From Fibrobacter succinogenes (GTDB taxonomy: Bacteria > Fibrobacterota > Fibrobacteria > Fibrobacterales > Fibrobacteraceae): DNA of 64,000 nt. This document shows, piece by piece, positions 17,102 to 26,800 of the stretch. Where the stretch lies: positions 1-64,000 of the forward strand of contig CACZAD010000007.1 in NCBI GenBank assembly GCA_902779055.1. The letters run 5' to 3'. The notes under the pieces are model-generated. The model ran no database searches. It was not told the DNA's origin and was given only the letters and a program-made list of their open reading frames with translations. Numbering within the stretch: the stretch's first letter is position 1; each line of letters opens with the position of its first letter. The position numbers were made by a program, and so were the translations under genes.

Positions 17102-17533
17102 ATGAAAAAAGCTATGCTCGCCCTCCTCTGCGCTGGCATGATCGTCCTCTCTGGCTGCTATGGTAGCTACGGTGCCTTCCACTGGCTCCACAAGGCTATC
17201 GGTGGCATTTCCGGCAACAAGTGGGTCAAGTCCTTGGTTCACTTCATTGCTACTCCGATCTACGGCCTTTGCTTCGGTGTTGACTGGCTCTTCATCAACA
17301 CGATCGAATTCTGGACTGGCTCCAATCCGCTCGCTGCAGGCGATTCCTACTACGAAAAGGATGCTCAGGGCAACTCTGTTGCTGCTGTGAAGAACGAAGA
17401 CGGTACGCTCTCCGTGCAGTTCGTTTCTGCTAAGGGCGAAACTGCCAACCTCACTCTCCAGCGCGACGAAAACGTTGTCCGCGCTCTCGATGCTGAAGGC
17501 AACCTTGTTGCTCAGTACGAAATCGAAAAGTAA
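17102..17533 (+). CDS. DUF3332-like lipoprotein, probably highly expressed
   Basis: 143 residues. The signal ends VLSGC (Cys19). Two hydrophobic stretches (about 28-45 and 52-70) are followed by a soluble beta-rich C-terminal half; the pattern fits the DUF3332 family of small bacterial lipoproteins of unknown function. A strong AAGGAG precedes the ATG, codons are strongly biased (CTC, ATC, GGC, GAA) compared with neighbours, and a clean terminator follows, all suggesting abundant expression. No partner gene is adjacent. Confidence 0.75.
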   Translation: MKKAMLALLCAGMIVLSGCYGSYGAFHWLHKAIGGISGNKWVKSLVHFIATPIYGLCFGVDWLFINTIEFWTGSNPLAAGDSYYEKDAQGNSVAAVKNEDGTLSVQFVSAKGETANLTLQRDENVVRALDAEGNLVAQYEIEK

Positions 17534-17564
17534 TCGAAGCTTAAAAGAAATTCTTTTACTTGTT

Positions 17565-17595
17565 ACCCCGGCCTTGGCGCTGGGGTCTTTTTTTT
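17565..17595 (+). terminator. Intrinsic terminator
   Basis: ACCCCGGC..GCTGGGGT (17565-17586) closes an eight-pair stem with one G-T pair, followed by eight T (17588-17595). It ends the DUF3332-like gene. Confidence 0.85.
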
Positions 17596-17640
17596 AGAGT
17601 ATCCCCGGCACCTCCACTGTAAATTATATATACTTACAGT

Positions 17641-18363
17641 ATGCAAGGTAGGGTTGTTTCTAATAGTTGGTGCTGTGGCCTTAGGGGAATTGTCGTAGCC
17701 ATTGCTGCGGTGTTCCTTTGCGCCTGCTCCGATTGTGACTTGAGCCGAGGCGACGACGCTCTTCGCATCGGGGATTACGACCGTGCCGTCACTAGTTTCT
17801 CAAAAGTCCTGGACCTGAAACCTGCGGACAGGGATGCCCGTTATGGGCTTGCGATTGCCTACTACGCCATCGCCGAAGACAAGGAACGCTTGAAGGAGCG
17901 CACGTATGCACTGTGGGAACGCACGGTTCGAGAGTTCAAGATTTTGTCTGTTGTGGACACCAGCGAAAAGATCAAGCCTATGTATTCGACGGCACTCTTT
18001 TACCTCGCCCGCGCGATGCTTTCGGAAAATGAACAGGCGAAGGTGCTGTCGCTTTTGGACCGCTCCATCCAGCTGGACCCGAGCAATTATTTTAGTTACA
18101 ACCTCAAGGCGCTGATTCTCGGTGGCCAGGGCGATGTCGAAGGCGCAAAGAAAATTTATGCGTACATCGTGACGCGGGAGCCCAAGTTTGCTTCGGCTTA
18201 TGTGAACCTCGGCAATCTTTACTGGAACGAACGCGATTACGAATCGGCGTGGGACATCTGGTCGATGGGGCACGAGGCGCTGCCGAACGATCCTGTGCTT
18301 GCCAAGTGGACTAAAGTGGCTGAAGACTCGCTCAAGGCGATGGTCTATTCGGGTAAGCTATGA
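17641..18363 (+). CDS. TPR-repeat lipoprotein
   Basis: 240 residues. A lipoprotein signal ends FLCAC (Cys29). The rest is a tetratricopeptide array: DDALRIGDYDRAVTSFSKVLDLKP, then a longer helical pair, LLDRSIQLDPSNYFSYNLKA, IYAYIVTREPKFASAYVNLGNLYWNERDYE and a final pair. Such repeats scaffold protein complexes. Its TGA overlaps the kinase ATG by four bases, and a sigma-54 activator follows, so it may be the periplasmic-side component of a signalling unit. That is inference from context. Confidence 0.85.
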   Translation: MQGRVVSNSWCCGLRGIVVAIAAVFLCACSDCDLSRGDDALRIGDYDRAVTSFSKVLDLKPADRDARYGLAIAYYAIAEDKERLKERTYALWERTVREFKILSVVDTSEKIKPMYSTALFYLARAMLSENEQAKVLSLLDRSIQLDPSNYFSYNLKALILGGQGDVEGAKKIYAYIVTREPKFASAYVNLGNLYWNERDYESAWDIWSMGHEALPNDPVLAKWTKVAEDSLKAMVYSGKL

Positions 18364-19556
18364 GAAAGTCCTGCGGTTCGCTTCTCGATTCTGTGACGGG
18401 GGGCGCCTTGCTGCATCATGGCGGTGAGGCTTCCGTTTACCTGTTGAATGTGGGTGGCACTCCGTATGTGCTGAAATGGTACGGGAACGGTCTTTCGTTT
18501 GACGAACAGGCTATAGAATGTGCTTGTAAGGTTCGCACTCCCGGATTGTACCGCATTGAAGAGTGGGGACGACGTAAAGAAACGCCTTACCTGATTTATG
18601 ATTATATCGAAGGGGTTCCTTCGGACAAGCTCGGACGCATTCCGGTGGCGGTCGCTCTTTTCGCGCTCCGTCAGGTCGTCTCGACGCTTGCTGCCTTGCG
18701 TAAACAGGGCGTGTCGCATGGCGACTTGAGCCCGGCGAATGTGATTTTTGCAACCGGTGGCCGTGCCGAATCCGGTGCGAAGAATGAGGCGAAATCCGGC
18801 GGAAACGTCGGACTCCGTACGGTCCTCATCGACTGCGGGATCGTTGGTCCCGGAGCGCTCGCCTATGCGGCGCCGGAACGCTTCCAGGGGAAGCGTCCCG
18901 ACGAAAAGAGCGACCTCTTTGGCCTTGGGCTTTTGCTGTACCGCTGGATTGCGGGCGAAGACCTCGTGCAGGCCGAGGGTTACGAGCAGTTTGCTGAACA
19001 GATGGCGAATGTGGCCTCGTTCAACATCTCTGAAAGGCTTTATGCGACCGGCACTTTTGACCATGCCGAGGGCGCGTTGCAGCTTTCGGCTCTGGAACCG
19101 TTGTGGGCCGGGCTTGTTTGTTCCGATGCCTCGGATCGCGTCGAGGATCTGGACGAACTCGACGAACTTTTGGAAATTGCTCTGGACAAAGTTGGCCACG
19201 GTGATGTGGCGCTTGCGTCGTGTATGGCGCAGTTTGCAGAAGCGCATTTGGCGCCGGTGAATGGCCCTTCAAATGTGGCACAAAAAGTTCCGGACGGTAT
19301 GGAAACGAGGCTTCCATTTGTCGCGAAAAAGAAAAATAACAGGCTAAAATGGGGCGTTTTGGGCAGTTTGGTGCTTATATTACTTTTGATGGTCTTGTTG
19401 CTTACGAGTGGAACGATGCGTTTCGGTATCGACGCGACAGGGGACCGGCTTTTGAAACGGTCGAGGAACATGGATACTTCTGTTGAAAGCGAAAAAGCTC
19501 CGAATTTGAAAGTCGACAGCTTGCTTTTGGAACTTCCAGTACCTTCTGCCAAATAA
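18360..19556 (+). CDS. Membrane Ser/Thr protein kinase-like protein
   Basis: 398 residues. Kinase features in order: a glycine-rich start GGEASVYL (21-28), Lys39 in YVLKWY, the catalytic loop HGDLSPAN (H120, D122, N127), a metal-binding DCG (D158) where DFG is usual, and AYAAPERFQG (APE). A Ser/Gly/Lys-rich insertion lies between the catalytic loop and DCG. A transmembrane helix near 345-365 places a short tail outside the cytoplasm. It is coupled to the TPR lipoprotein and 25 bases before a sigma-54 activator gene. The core residues are intact enough to predict activity. Confidence 0.85.
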   Translation: MRKSCGSLLDSVTGGALLHHGGEASVYLLNVGGTPYVLKWYGNGLSFDEQAIECACKVRTPGLYRIEEWGRRKETPYLIYDYIEGVPSDKLGRIPVAVALFALRQVVSTLAALRKQGVSHGDLSPANVIFATGGRAESGAKNEAKSGGNVGLRTVLIDCGIVGPGALAYAAPERFQGKRPDEKSDLFGLGLLLYRWIAGEDLVQAEGYEQFAEQMANVASFNISERLYATGTFDHAEGALQLSALEPLWAGLVCSDASDRVEDLDELDELLEIALDKVGHGDVALASCMAQFAEAHLAPVNGPSNVAQKVPDGMETRLPFVAKKKNNRLKWGVLGSLVLILLLMVLLLTSGTMRFGIDATGDRLLKRSRNMDTSVESEKAPNLKVDSLLLELPVPSAK

Positions 19557-19581
19557 CTCTTTAACGATACGGGGCTATGTT

Positions 19582-21036
19582 ATGAAATCGGAATCTATGC
19601 TTGCCACAGAAAAGATGCTGGACGTGGTCAAGACGCTTTTGGACGAAGAACAGCCGCAGGCTCTTTTCCCAAAAATTTTGGAAGTGGCTAAGGGCGTGTT
19701 GCATGCCGATGCCGCCGTCCTCGAAATCGGTGGTGAAGAACCGCTCCGATTCTCTAATCCCGAAAATGTTTCGATTTCCATTTCGGCGGTGAAGCTTGCC
19801 AAGAGCGAAAAGCGTGCCGTTGTCTGGAACCAGCTGGACGACGAATCGGCGGATTTGTCCAAGTCGATTGTGCAGAACCAGCTCACAAGCATCATGGTTT
19901 CTCCGTTCCGTACGCCGGATTCCGAGGCGGGGTACCTCTATTTGCAGCGTGCAGCCCGCAAAGATCCGTTTACCGAAGAAGACAGCGAGCTTTTTGATTC
20001 GTTTGTCGCTGTCTGCGAAAAGTTCGCCTTTGCCGCCTATGACCGCCTGCGCGACAAGGAATCCCTCGATGCGTTGAAGAACGTCGTGCGTCGGGATGGG
20101 ATTGTCTATTCGTCCAAGGTCATGGTCGATGTCGTGGCGATGGCCGATAAGCTTTCTCCGCTTCCGCTCCCGGTGATTATCCGTGGCGAAACCGGAACTG
20201 GTAAGGAAGTGATTGCCCGTTACATCCACAAGCATAGCCCCCGCGCCGAAAAACCGTTCATTGCGGTCAACTGCGGCGCCATTCCGGAACACCTGATGGA
20301 ATCGCTCATGTTCGGGCATGCCAAGGGCTCGTTCACGGGTGCCATCGAAAACAAGAAGGGCTTTTTCGAAGAAGCCGATGGCGGAACGATTTTTTTGGAT
20401 GAAATTGGCGAACTCCCGCTCAATATGCAGGTGAAGCTCTTGCGCGTGTTGCAAGAAAAGCACATCACGCGAGTGGGCGACAACCGCGAAATTCCGGTGA
20501 ACGTGCGCGTCATCAGCGCAACCCATGTGGATTTGGAAGAAGCCGTGCGCGAAAAGCGATTCCGCGAGGATTTGTACTTCCGCATCCAGGTGCTACCGCT
20601 CGAACTCCCGCCGCTGCGTGACCGCGGTCAGGACGTCATCTTGCTTGCCGAAAACTTTATTGAACGTTACGGTGCCGAATACGGCCGTGGAAAGTTCCAT
20701 CTGAGTCGCAATGCCGAAAAGGCCTTGCTCGGTTACCATTGGCCGGGCAACGTGCGTGAACTCGAAAACCGTATCCAGAAGGGTTTGGTGCAGGCGGTTC
20801 ATAGCGTGATCCAGCCGAAGGACTTGGGACTTGACGATATGCAGGACCAGGCAAAGGCCTCGCCGCGTACGCTCAAGGAAGCCCGCGAAGCGGTCGAACG
20901 CGAAGTCATCTCTCGCGCGCTCAAGGATACGAATGCAAACCTCACGTTGGCGGCGACCATCCTGGGCATTGACCGCAAGGTGTTGCGCGAAATCATGGAA
21001 CGCTTGAATTTGAAAAAAGAAGATTTTAAGTCGTAG
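19582..21036 (+). CDS. Sigma-54-dependent transcriptional activator (GAF-AAA-Fis)
   Basis: 484 residues. An N-terminal GAF-like sensor (about 1-160) is followed by an AAA+ domain with Walker A GETGTGKE, the sigma-54 loop reading GSFTGA instead of GAFTGA, Walker B GTIFLDEIGELP and a helix-turn-helix of the Fis type at the C-terminus. No phosphoacceptor receiver domain is present, so control is by ligand or partner rather than a histidine kinase. The gene follows the kinase by 25 bases. A -24/-12 promoter recognised by this protein was not searched genome-wide. Confidence 0.92.
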   Translation: MKSESMLATEKMLDVVKTLLDEEQPQALFPKILEVAKGVLHADAAVLEIGGEEPLRFSNPENVSISISAVKLAKSEKRAVVWNQLDDESADLSKSIVQNQLTSIMVSPFRTPDSEAGYLYLQRAARKDPFTEEDSELFDSFVAVCEKFAFAAYDRLRDKESLDALKNVVRRDGIVYSSKVMVDVVAMADKLSPLPLPVIIRGETGTGKEVIARYIHKHSPRAEKPFIAVNCGAIPEHLMESLMFGHAKGSFTGAIENKKGFFEEADGGTIFLDEIGELPLNMQVKLLRVLQEKHITRVGDNREIPVNVRVISATHVDLEEAVREKRFREDLYFRIQVLPLELPPLRDRGQDVILLAENFIERYGAEYGRGKFHLSRNAEKALLGYHWPGNVRELENRIQKGLVQAVHSVIQPKDLGLDDMQDQAKASPRTLKEAREAVEREVISRALKDTNANLTLAATILGIDRKVLREIMERLNLKKEDFKS

Positions 21037-21083
21037 TGTAAAAGGTGTTTGGATATATGATGCTAAAAATAAGGAGATTGTCC

Positions 21084-21617
21084 ATGAAGAAAATCGTAGT
21101 GGCTTCTGCGATGATGGCGTCTGTCGCTATGGCGAACGATATGGAATCTCGTCCGGAGGCTAGTGTCCCGACGCCTGTCGAGCGTCATGCCGCTATCGAC
21201 AATGTTCCGAAACTTTCGGAAAAAGAGAATGTGGATTGGCTGAGGTTGCGCGAAGAACGTCGTGCGGCCCGCGAACAGATTTTGCAGAACTTGAGAGAAA
21301 ATACGGCGGCCGAAAAGAATGCGGTTCGTAACGCTCAGGAATCTGCTCCTGCCGTCCCGGAAAAGTTTACCGGGAAAAACGAGGAAATGCCGAAGGACGA
21401 TTTTGCCCGTGAGCAGAAGCGTGAACAGCAGGACGAAAACCAGTGGATGAAAATGCAGGCCCCTCCTCCGTTTGTCGGTCCGATGAACAAGTTTAATCCG
21501 AGAAGGGGTAAAGACTGGAATCAAGGTCGTCCGTTCGACCCCCGTAGAACAGAAAAGATCAAAAAGGGTGATTGGCCCAAGCGTGAAGATTTTGAAAAGG
21601 GAAACTCTTCGAGATAG
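21084..21617 (+). CDS. Hypothetical periplasmic protein
   Basis: 177 residues from ATG 21084, which follows AAGGAG. A signal peptide ends VAMA-ND. The mature part is charged and Glu/Arg/Lys-rich with a predicted helical segment (about 45-85, EENVDWLRLREERRAAREQ-like) and a Pro/Lys/Arg-rich tail. No known domain is recognised. The stop is three bases before the next ATG, so it is probably co-transcribed with the outer-membrane protein gene that follows. Confidence 0.75.
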   Translation: MKKIVVASAMMASVAMANDMESRPEASVPTPVERHAAIDNVPKLSEKENVDWLRLREERRAAREQILQNLRENTAAEKNAVRNAQESAPAVPEKFTGKNEEMPKDDFAREQKREQQDENQWMKMQAPPPFVGPMNKFNPRRGKDWNQGRPFDPRRTEKIKKGDWPKREDFEKGNSSR

Positions 21618-21620
21618 TTA

Positions 21621-22763
21621 ATGGTTCGTTGGGTTTTCTTTGTTTTGCTCCTAGTGACGGCGCTTTTTGCCGAAACGCAGCAGGAGGCGTATTACCGTGC
21701 GATGAAGGCGGAAGAAGCCGGCGATATTGCAGCCGCGTTAAAGGCGTTTGAAGAAGCTGCTGCGCTGCCGGGCCCGTATACCGAAGAACTGCTTGCGATC
21801 ATCCGTGATTACAATGATGCACTGGGAATAACGGGCGATGTTCCTGCGAGTCCCGCAAATCCGTGGGAGTTCCACGTTGCGGGTGAACTGGGGCTTTATG
21901 GCTTGCATTTCAAAGAAACCGGCATGGACGAGGGCGAGATCGGTGGCGAAGTCTTTTTGAACGTGAACCCGTATTGGGATTATACGGCCGGTTCGCTTTC
22001 GCATACGTTTGGGGCTTCGGTGCAAGGCTCCTATTTTATGAACAATGACGTTGTAACGGTTCTCGATTCGAATGACGTGACGTTTGTTCTGGGGCTTGAA
22101 TACAAGCTGATGATGCGCTCCTTCTTTTTAGATGTGAGCTATGAGCTGAATATCCAGGGGAGCGATCTCTCGTCGGATTTTTACGTGGGAGCCGAAAAGA
22201 ACTGGCTCCGGTTCGAAAAGCAGCGTGTCAGCACTATGGCGTGGGCTTATTACAATACCACGGGGCCGATGGCTTTTGCCTTGTATGGAGCGTGGTACAG
22301 GACTGTTGTTGAAGGCTTGAATGGAACCGTTTATGCCGGTGTAAAGTATACGGCTGATTCCATATATGATTACAAGAGCTATTTCCGTTCTTATTATGCA
22401 TCGAAAGAAGATTCCACGGTCTCGGCCGGGAACCTTGTGTACAGCGATGTCTTGTGGAAGTGGCTTGGCCCTGTCTTGAATACTAGGGTTTCGTACAAGT
22501 TTAAGAACCGCATCTCTGTCGATGCGTTTGCGAATTTGTTCTATGGCTTTGCCGTCGATGGTCCTGACGAGGACTATGAAAAATTCAAGAAGTTCAATGC
22601 CATCTATGGTGTGCAGGTGTCGTGGAAACATTGGGTCATGCTTTATTACCTGGGGCTGGAACGCAATGTCAAACGTATGAGCATCCCTCAGTTCGGTAAG
22701 GGTATCTATAGCGAACGCACGGCCATCACCAAGCTGAAACTTGGCGTTATGTGGGATTACTAG
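21621..22763 (+). CDS. Outer-membrane beta-barrel protein with TPR-like N-terminus
   Basis: 380 residues. A signal peptide ends LFA-ETQQ. Residues 20-70 form a TPR-like helical pair (AMKAEEAGDIAAALKAFEEA). From about 85 the sequence alternates hydrophobic and polar residues with many Tyr and Trp (FHVAGELGLYGL, VSYELNIQG, VYAGVKYTADS) and ends in an aromatic strand, GVMWDY, typical of a barrel C-terminus. It probably inserts in the outer membrane; cargo or function is unknown. It forms an operon with the periplasmic protein before it. Confidence 0.75.
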   Translation: MVRWVFFVLLLVTALFAETQQEAYYRAMKAEEAGDIAAALKAFEEAAALPGPYTEELLAIIRDYNDALGITGDVPASPANPWEFHVAGELGLYGLHFKETGMDEGEIGGEVFLNVNPYWDYTAGSLSHTFGASVQGSYFMNNDVVTVLDSNDVTFVLGLEYKLMMRSFFLDVSYELNIQGSDLSSDFYVGAEKNWLRFEKQRVSTMAWAYYNTTGPMAFALYGAWYRTVVEGLNGTVYAGVKYTADSIYDYKSYFRSYYASKEDSTVSAGNLVYSDVLWKWLGPVLNTRVSYKFKNRISVDAFANLFYGFAVDGPDEDYEKFKKFNAIYGVQVSWKHWVMLYYLGLERNVKRMSIPQFGKGIYSERTAITKLKLGVMWDY

Positions 22764-22820
22764 CCTTTGGGGCGCCGAAGGGCGCGGATCTGGATTTTGG
22801 TGTCATATGGGAAAAAACGA

Positions 22821-22846
22821 AAGAGGCAAGCGTAAGCTTGCCTCTT
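22821..22846. terminator. Bidirectional hairpin terminator
   Basis: AAGAGGCAAG-CGTAAG-CTTGCCTCTT, a perfect 10-bp stem. T runs on both strands let it serve both the + strand barrel gene and the minus-strand tRNA. Confidence 0.8.
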
Positions 22847-22851
22847 TTGCG

Positions 22852-22924
22852 TGGAGATAGTGGGAGTCGAACCCATGACCTACAGATTGCGAACCTGTCG
22901 CTCTACCAACTGAGCTATATCCCC
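22852..22924 (-). tRNA. tRNA-Ala (anticodon CGC)
   Basis: The minus strand folds as a 73-nt cloverleaf: acceptor GGGGATA with TATCTCC, D-arm GCTC..GAGC, anticodon loop TTCGCAA (anticodon CGC) and T-arm with TTCGACT. The G3-U70 pair is the alanine identity element. CCA is not encoded. The T-arm's outermost pair is an A-C mismatch, a small irregularity. Confidence 0.9.
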
Positions 22925-23051
22925 ATAGCTATTTGTTAGCGGGGAGAATATAGCTAAACCGTGTTTTTTTGGCAAGTGACCCCGTTTTTTCGAGGCTGAA
23001 ATGCGAAAATGTGTTGTGGGACGTTTAGACCGCTATTGGAGGTTCTTGTTC

Positions 23052-23081
23052 TTGACAAGATTTTTTCTATGTTATTTATAA
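23052..23081 (+). promoter_or_regulatory. Putative sigma-70-type promoter
   Basis: TTGACA (23052-23057) is followed after 17-18 bases by TTTATA/TTATAA (23075-23081), just ahead of the lipoprotein start at 23105. The leader would be very short. Confidence 0.45.
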
Positions 23082-23104
23082 GAATTTGTGTTAGGTTCAC
23101 TATG

Positions 23105-23791
23105 ATGGTAAAAATTTTATCCTTTATCACCATTGCACTCTTGATGGTTGGATGTTCGATGCGCCCCCCTTCGGCGGGAGCTTTTATGGCGGCGTATCAA
23201 AGCCGTTCTGATTCTTCAGGAACGGTGCTTGACGGATCTTTTTCGGGGTATGCGGCGTTTTCTCCTAAATCAGGTACGACTGCAGATGATTCTTCTCGCC
23301 TTGACAGTTGGAACGAGGTTGTGGGGTACGAATGGAGAATCAATGAACGTGTTAATATTTATCACTTTATAGACCATTTTGAGATTGGTTGCGGCCTTGA
23401 ATTCATGAATCCTTATGTCACTATGGGATTTGCTTCGAACCATTTCGGCGTGATGGGCTGGACGGACTGGGGTGTTTTTGGAGCCTTTTTTAAAAAGCCA
23501 GGAATGATTCGTGGCGGTGTGAGCCTGATGGAACAGATTGCCCTCACGCCTAAAATGCACATCGGGTTGACCCAGTTTGCTTCAAGAACGAGGGCCTACT
23601 ATTGGGCCGGGGATGATGAATTCCGTGAACCCTATCCCTATAGTTTTATTGAGTATGGTGGTGGAACCTACTGGATGTACGAAGTGAAAACTAGATTGCG
23701 CGTGAATTTGGAATTTAGGTACAGCTACGATGTGACATTCAAGGGCCATCGTTTGGCGCTAGACCTGGATTTGCTGATGGGCGTAAAATAG
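23105..23791 (+). CDS. Hypothetical lipoprotein
   Basis: 228 residues from the ATG at 23105 (an ATG immediately before, at 23102, is equally possible). The signal ends LMVGC (Cys17). The mature part, about 210 residues, is rich in aromatic residues and Gly with alternating strands and ends LALDLDLLMGVK, which suggests a small outer-membrane or beta-rich envelope protein. No known family is recognised. A hairpin terminator follows directly. Confidence 0.75.
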   Translation: MVKILSFITIALLMVGCSMRPPSAGAFMAAYQSRSDSSGTVLDGSFSGYAAFSPKSGTTADDSSRLDSWNEVVGYEWRINERVNIYHFIDHFEIGCGLEFMNPYVTMGFASNHFGVMGWTDWGVFGAFFKKPGMIRGGVSLMEQIALTPKMHIGLTQFASRTRAYYWAGDDEFREPYPYSFIEYGGGTYWMYEVKTRLRVNLEFRYSYDVTFKGHRLALDLDLLMGVK

Positions 23792-23825
23792 AATTGATTT
23801 TCTATTCAAATGTTCACTATTTTTT

Positions 23826-23846
23826 AGACGGCTTTGCCGTCTTTTT
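23826..23846 (+). terminator. Intrinsic terminator
   Basis: AGACGGC-TTT-GCCGTCT followed by TTTT. It separates the lipoprotein gene from uvrA, and so argues that uvrA starts at 23861 and not at the upstream ATG at 23834, which lies inside the hairpin. Confidence 0.85.
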
Positions 23847-23860
23847 CTATATTCAGGCGT

Positions 23861-26800
23861 ATGACGAAATCCATAGTTATCCGTGATGCGCATGAACATA
23901 ACCTCCGCCATGTCGATTTGACGATTCCCCGCGACTCGATTGTCGTGGTGACTGGCGTTTCGGGCTCGGGCAAGTCGAGCCTTGCCTTTGATACGGTGTT
24001 CCAGGAAGGGCAGCGCCGTTTTGTCGAGTCGCTTTCGGCGTATGCGCGCCAGTTCATCGGGCGTATGAAGCACCCGGATGTGGAAAGCGTTCGCGGGATT
24101 TCGCCGACGATTTCGATTGACCAGAAGACGGTGAACCGTAACCCGCGCAGTACGGTGGGTACGGTGGTCGAGATTTTGGACCATTACCGTTTGATGTTTG
24201 CGCGCCTCGGCGTTCCGCATTGCCCCAAGTGCGGCAAGGTAATCCAGGCGCAGTCGGTGGACCAGATTGTCGATAACTTGTACGCCAGTGACGAAAATAA
24301 AAAGATTTTGGTGATGGCGCCGATTGTGCAGGAGCGCAAGGGCGAATACCGCAAGGAACTCGCGGAACTCAAGGAAAATGGCTTTGTCCGCGTACGCGTG
24401 GACGGAACGATATACAGGCTCGAAGAAGTGCCGTTGTTGGTGCGTTATGAGAAGCACACGATTGAAGTGGTGATTGATCGCTTGACGCTCGAACGCAAGA
24501 ATATGAGCCGTTTGCGTGAAGCGATTGAAGGCGCGTTAAAGCTCACGGACGGAAAGCTCGTGTCGTTCTTGCTGACATCGCAGGAGGCGGGTGCGGATGG
24601 TGCCGCGAAGGAAGAATACCGCTTGCAGGGTACGCAGCTCGCTTGCCCGAAGTGCGGCATTTCTATCCCGGAACTCGAACCGCGATTCTTTAGCTTTAAC
24701 GACCCGAAGGGTCAATGCCCCGCATGTAAGGGCCTTGGCGAAAGTTGCGAGTTCGACATTAACTTGATTGTGCCGAATCCGAATTTGTCTTTGAAAGAGG
24801 GCTGCCTTGCTCCGCAAAAGAAGGATGACGGCTGCATCATCTTTAGCGATTTTGGCTGGCGCAATTTGCGTACGATTGCAAACGAAATGCACTTTTCGCT
24901 CGATACGCCGTGGAACAAGCTCAAGAAGGCGCAACAGGATGCCGTGCTGTACGGAACTCCGAGCGGGAGCGAACGCGGTGTGGTCTCGATTATGCAGGAA
25001 CTTTGGGACATGTGGCATATTTACCACTTCCGAAAGTACATGCAGATTGGCGTTTGTCCGGAATGTCACGGCACGCGAATCAACCGCATTGCTGCAGCGG
25101 TCGATTTCCACGGTCATAACATTTGCGAAATGACGGAATGGTCCGTCGAAAAGTCCGTCGAGTTTTTTGACAAGCTCAAGTTGAGCCCCAGGGAACAGCG
25201 CATCGGTCGCGAAGTGCTCAAGGAAATTCGTGGGCGCCTTGGATTTTTGAAGGCGGTGGGCCTTGGCTATTTGGACATTAGTCGTAAGGCTTCGACGCTT
25301 TCGGGCGGTGAGGCGCAGCGTATCAGGCTCGCAAGCGCCGTGGGTGCTGGCTTGCAGGGCGTGCTTTATGTGCTTGATGAACCGAGTATCGGGCTGCACC
25401 CACGTGACAACGATAAGTTGCTCGAGATGCTCGAGCGCTTGCGAGCCCAAGGCAACAGCCTTCTCATCGTGGAACACGATGAGGATACGATGCGTCACGC
25501 GGACTGCGTGATTGATGTGGGCCCTGGCGCGGGTGTCGAAGGCGGACGCATTTTGGCGGCAGGCACGGTCGACGAACTCGAAAAGAACAAGTCGTCACTT
25601 ACGGGTGCGTACTTGAGCGGTCGCAAGTCGATTGAAATCCCGTCGCAGCGCTTGAAAATTGATGCAAAGACGCCGAAGCTTAAGATTTGCGGTGCTTGCG
25701 AAAACAACCTCAAGAATGTCGATGTTGAAATCCCGCTGGGCGGCGCGTTTACCGTAGTCACGGGAGTTTCGGGCTCGGGCAAGAGTACGCTTATCAACCA
25801 GATTTTGCGCCGTGAACTTGCGCGTGTGTTCTACAATTCCGAAGAACCGGTCGGCAAGTTCGACCATTTGGAAGGTCTCGAAAACATCGACAAGGTCATT
25901 GAAATTGACCAGACGCCGATTGGACGCACCCCGCGCAGTAACCCTGCGACGTACACGAAAATTTGGGACGATATCCGCGACTTGTTTGCCGGTATGGAAG
26001 AAAGCAAGGTGCGCGGGTACACGAAGAGCCGCTTTAGCTTTAATGTGAAGGGTGGTCGCTGTGACGCTTGCGAAGGCGCTGGCGTGAAGGTCATCGACAT
26101 GCACATTTTGCCGAGTGTGCAAGTCACTTGCGATGTTTGCGACGGCAAGCGCTTTAACGAAGCGACTCGTGAAGTTTATTTTAAGGGCAAGAACATTTCT
26201 GAAGTGCTTGACATGAGCATCAGCGAAGCCGCTGAATTTTTCAAGGACATTCCGAAAATTGCAGAACCGCTCAAACTCCTTTGCGAAGTGGGCCTTGGCT
26301 ACCTTACGCTTGGTCAGCCTTCGACGACTTTGAGCGGTGGCGAAGCACAGCGTGTGAAGATTGCTTCGGAATTGCGTCGCCCGGGTACGGGCAAGACGCT
26401 TTACTTGCTGGATGAACCGACGACTGGTTTGCATTTTGAAGATATCCGCCGATTGCTGGAATGCTTGAACCGCTTGCGCAGTCTCGGTAATAGCGTTGTG
26501 GTGATTGAACACAACCTCGATGTGATCAAGTGCGCGGACTGGATTATTGACCTTGGCCCGGATGCGGGTGTAAACGGCGGTCGCATTATCGCGACGGGAA
26601 CTCCCGAACAAATTGCCAAATGCAAAAAGTCGGAGACGGGGCGTTACTTGGCTCCGGTCTTGGCGAAAAAGCATGGCGAAAACAAACATTTTGAACGCAC
26701 GGATGAAAAGGGCGAAGATTACTCGCTCGATATCGAAGTTCACGGTGCTCGCAAGCACAATCTCAAGAACATTGATGTGACGATTCCGCGCCACAAGCTC

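Noticed and set aside
22821-22846. Attachment site next to tRNA-Ala
   Set aside because: The sequence is a perfect hairpin with flanking T runs, explained as a terminator; no direct repeat of the tRNA end is found nearby.
23834-23860. Upstream ATG for uvrA
   Set aside because: It lies in the terminator hairpin of the gene before and adds nine residues without family similarity; ATG 23861 is preferred.
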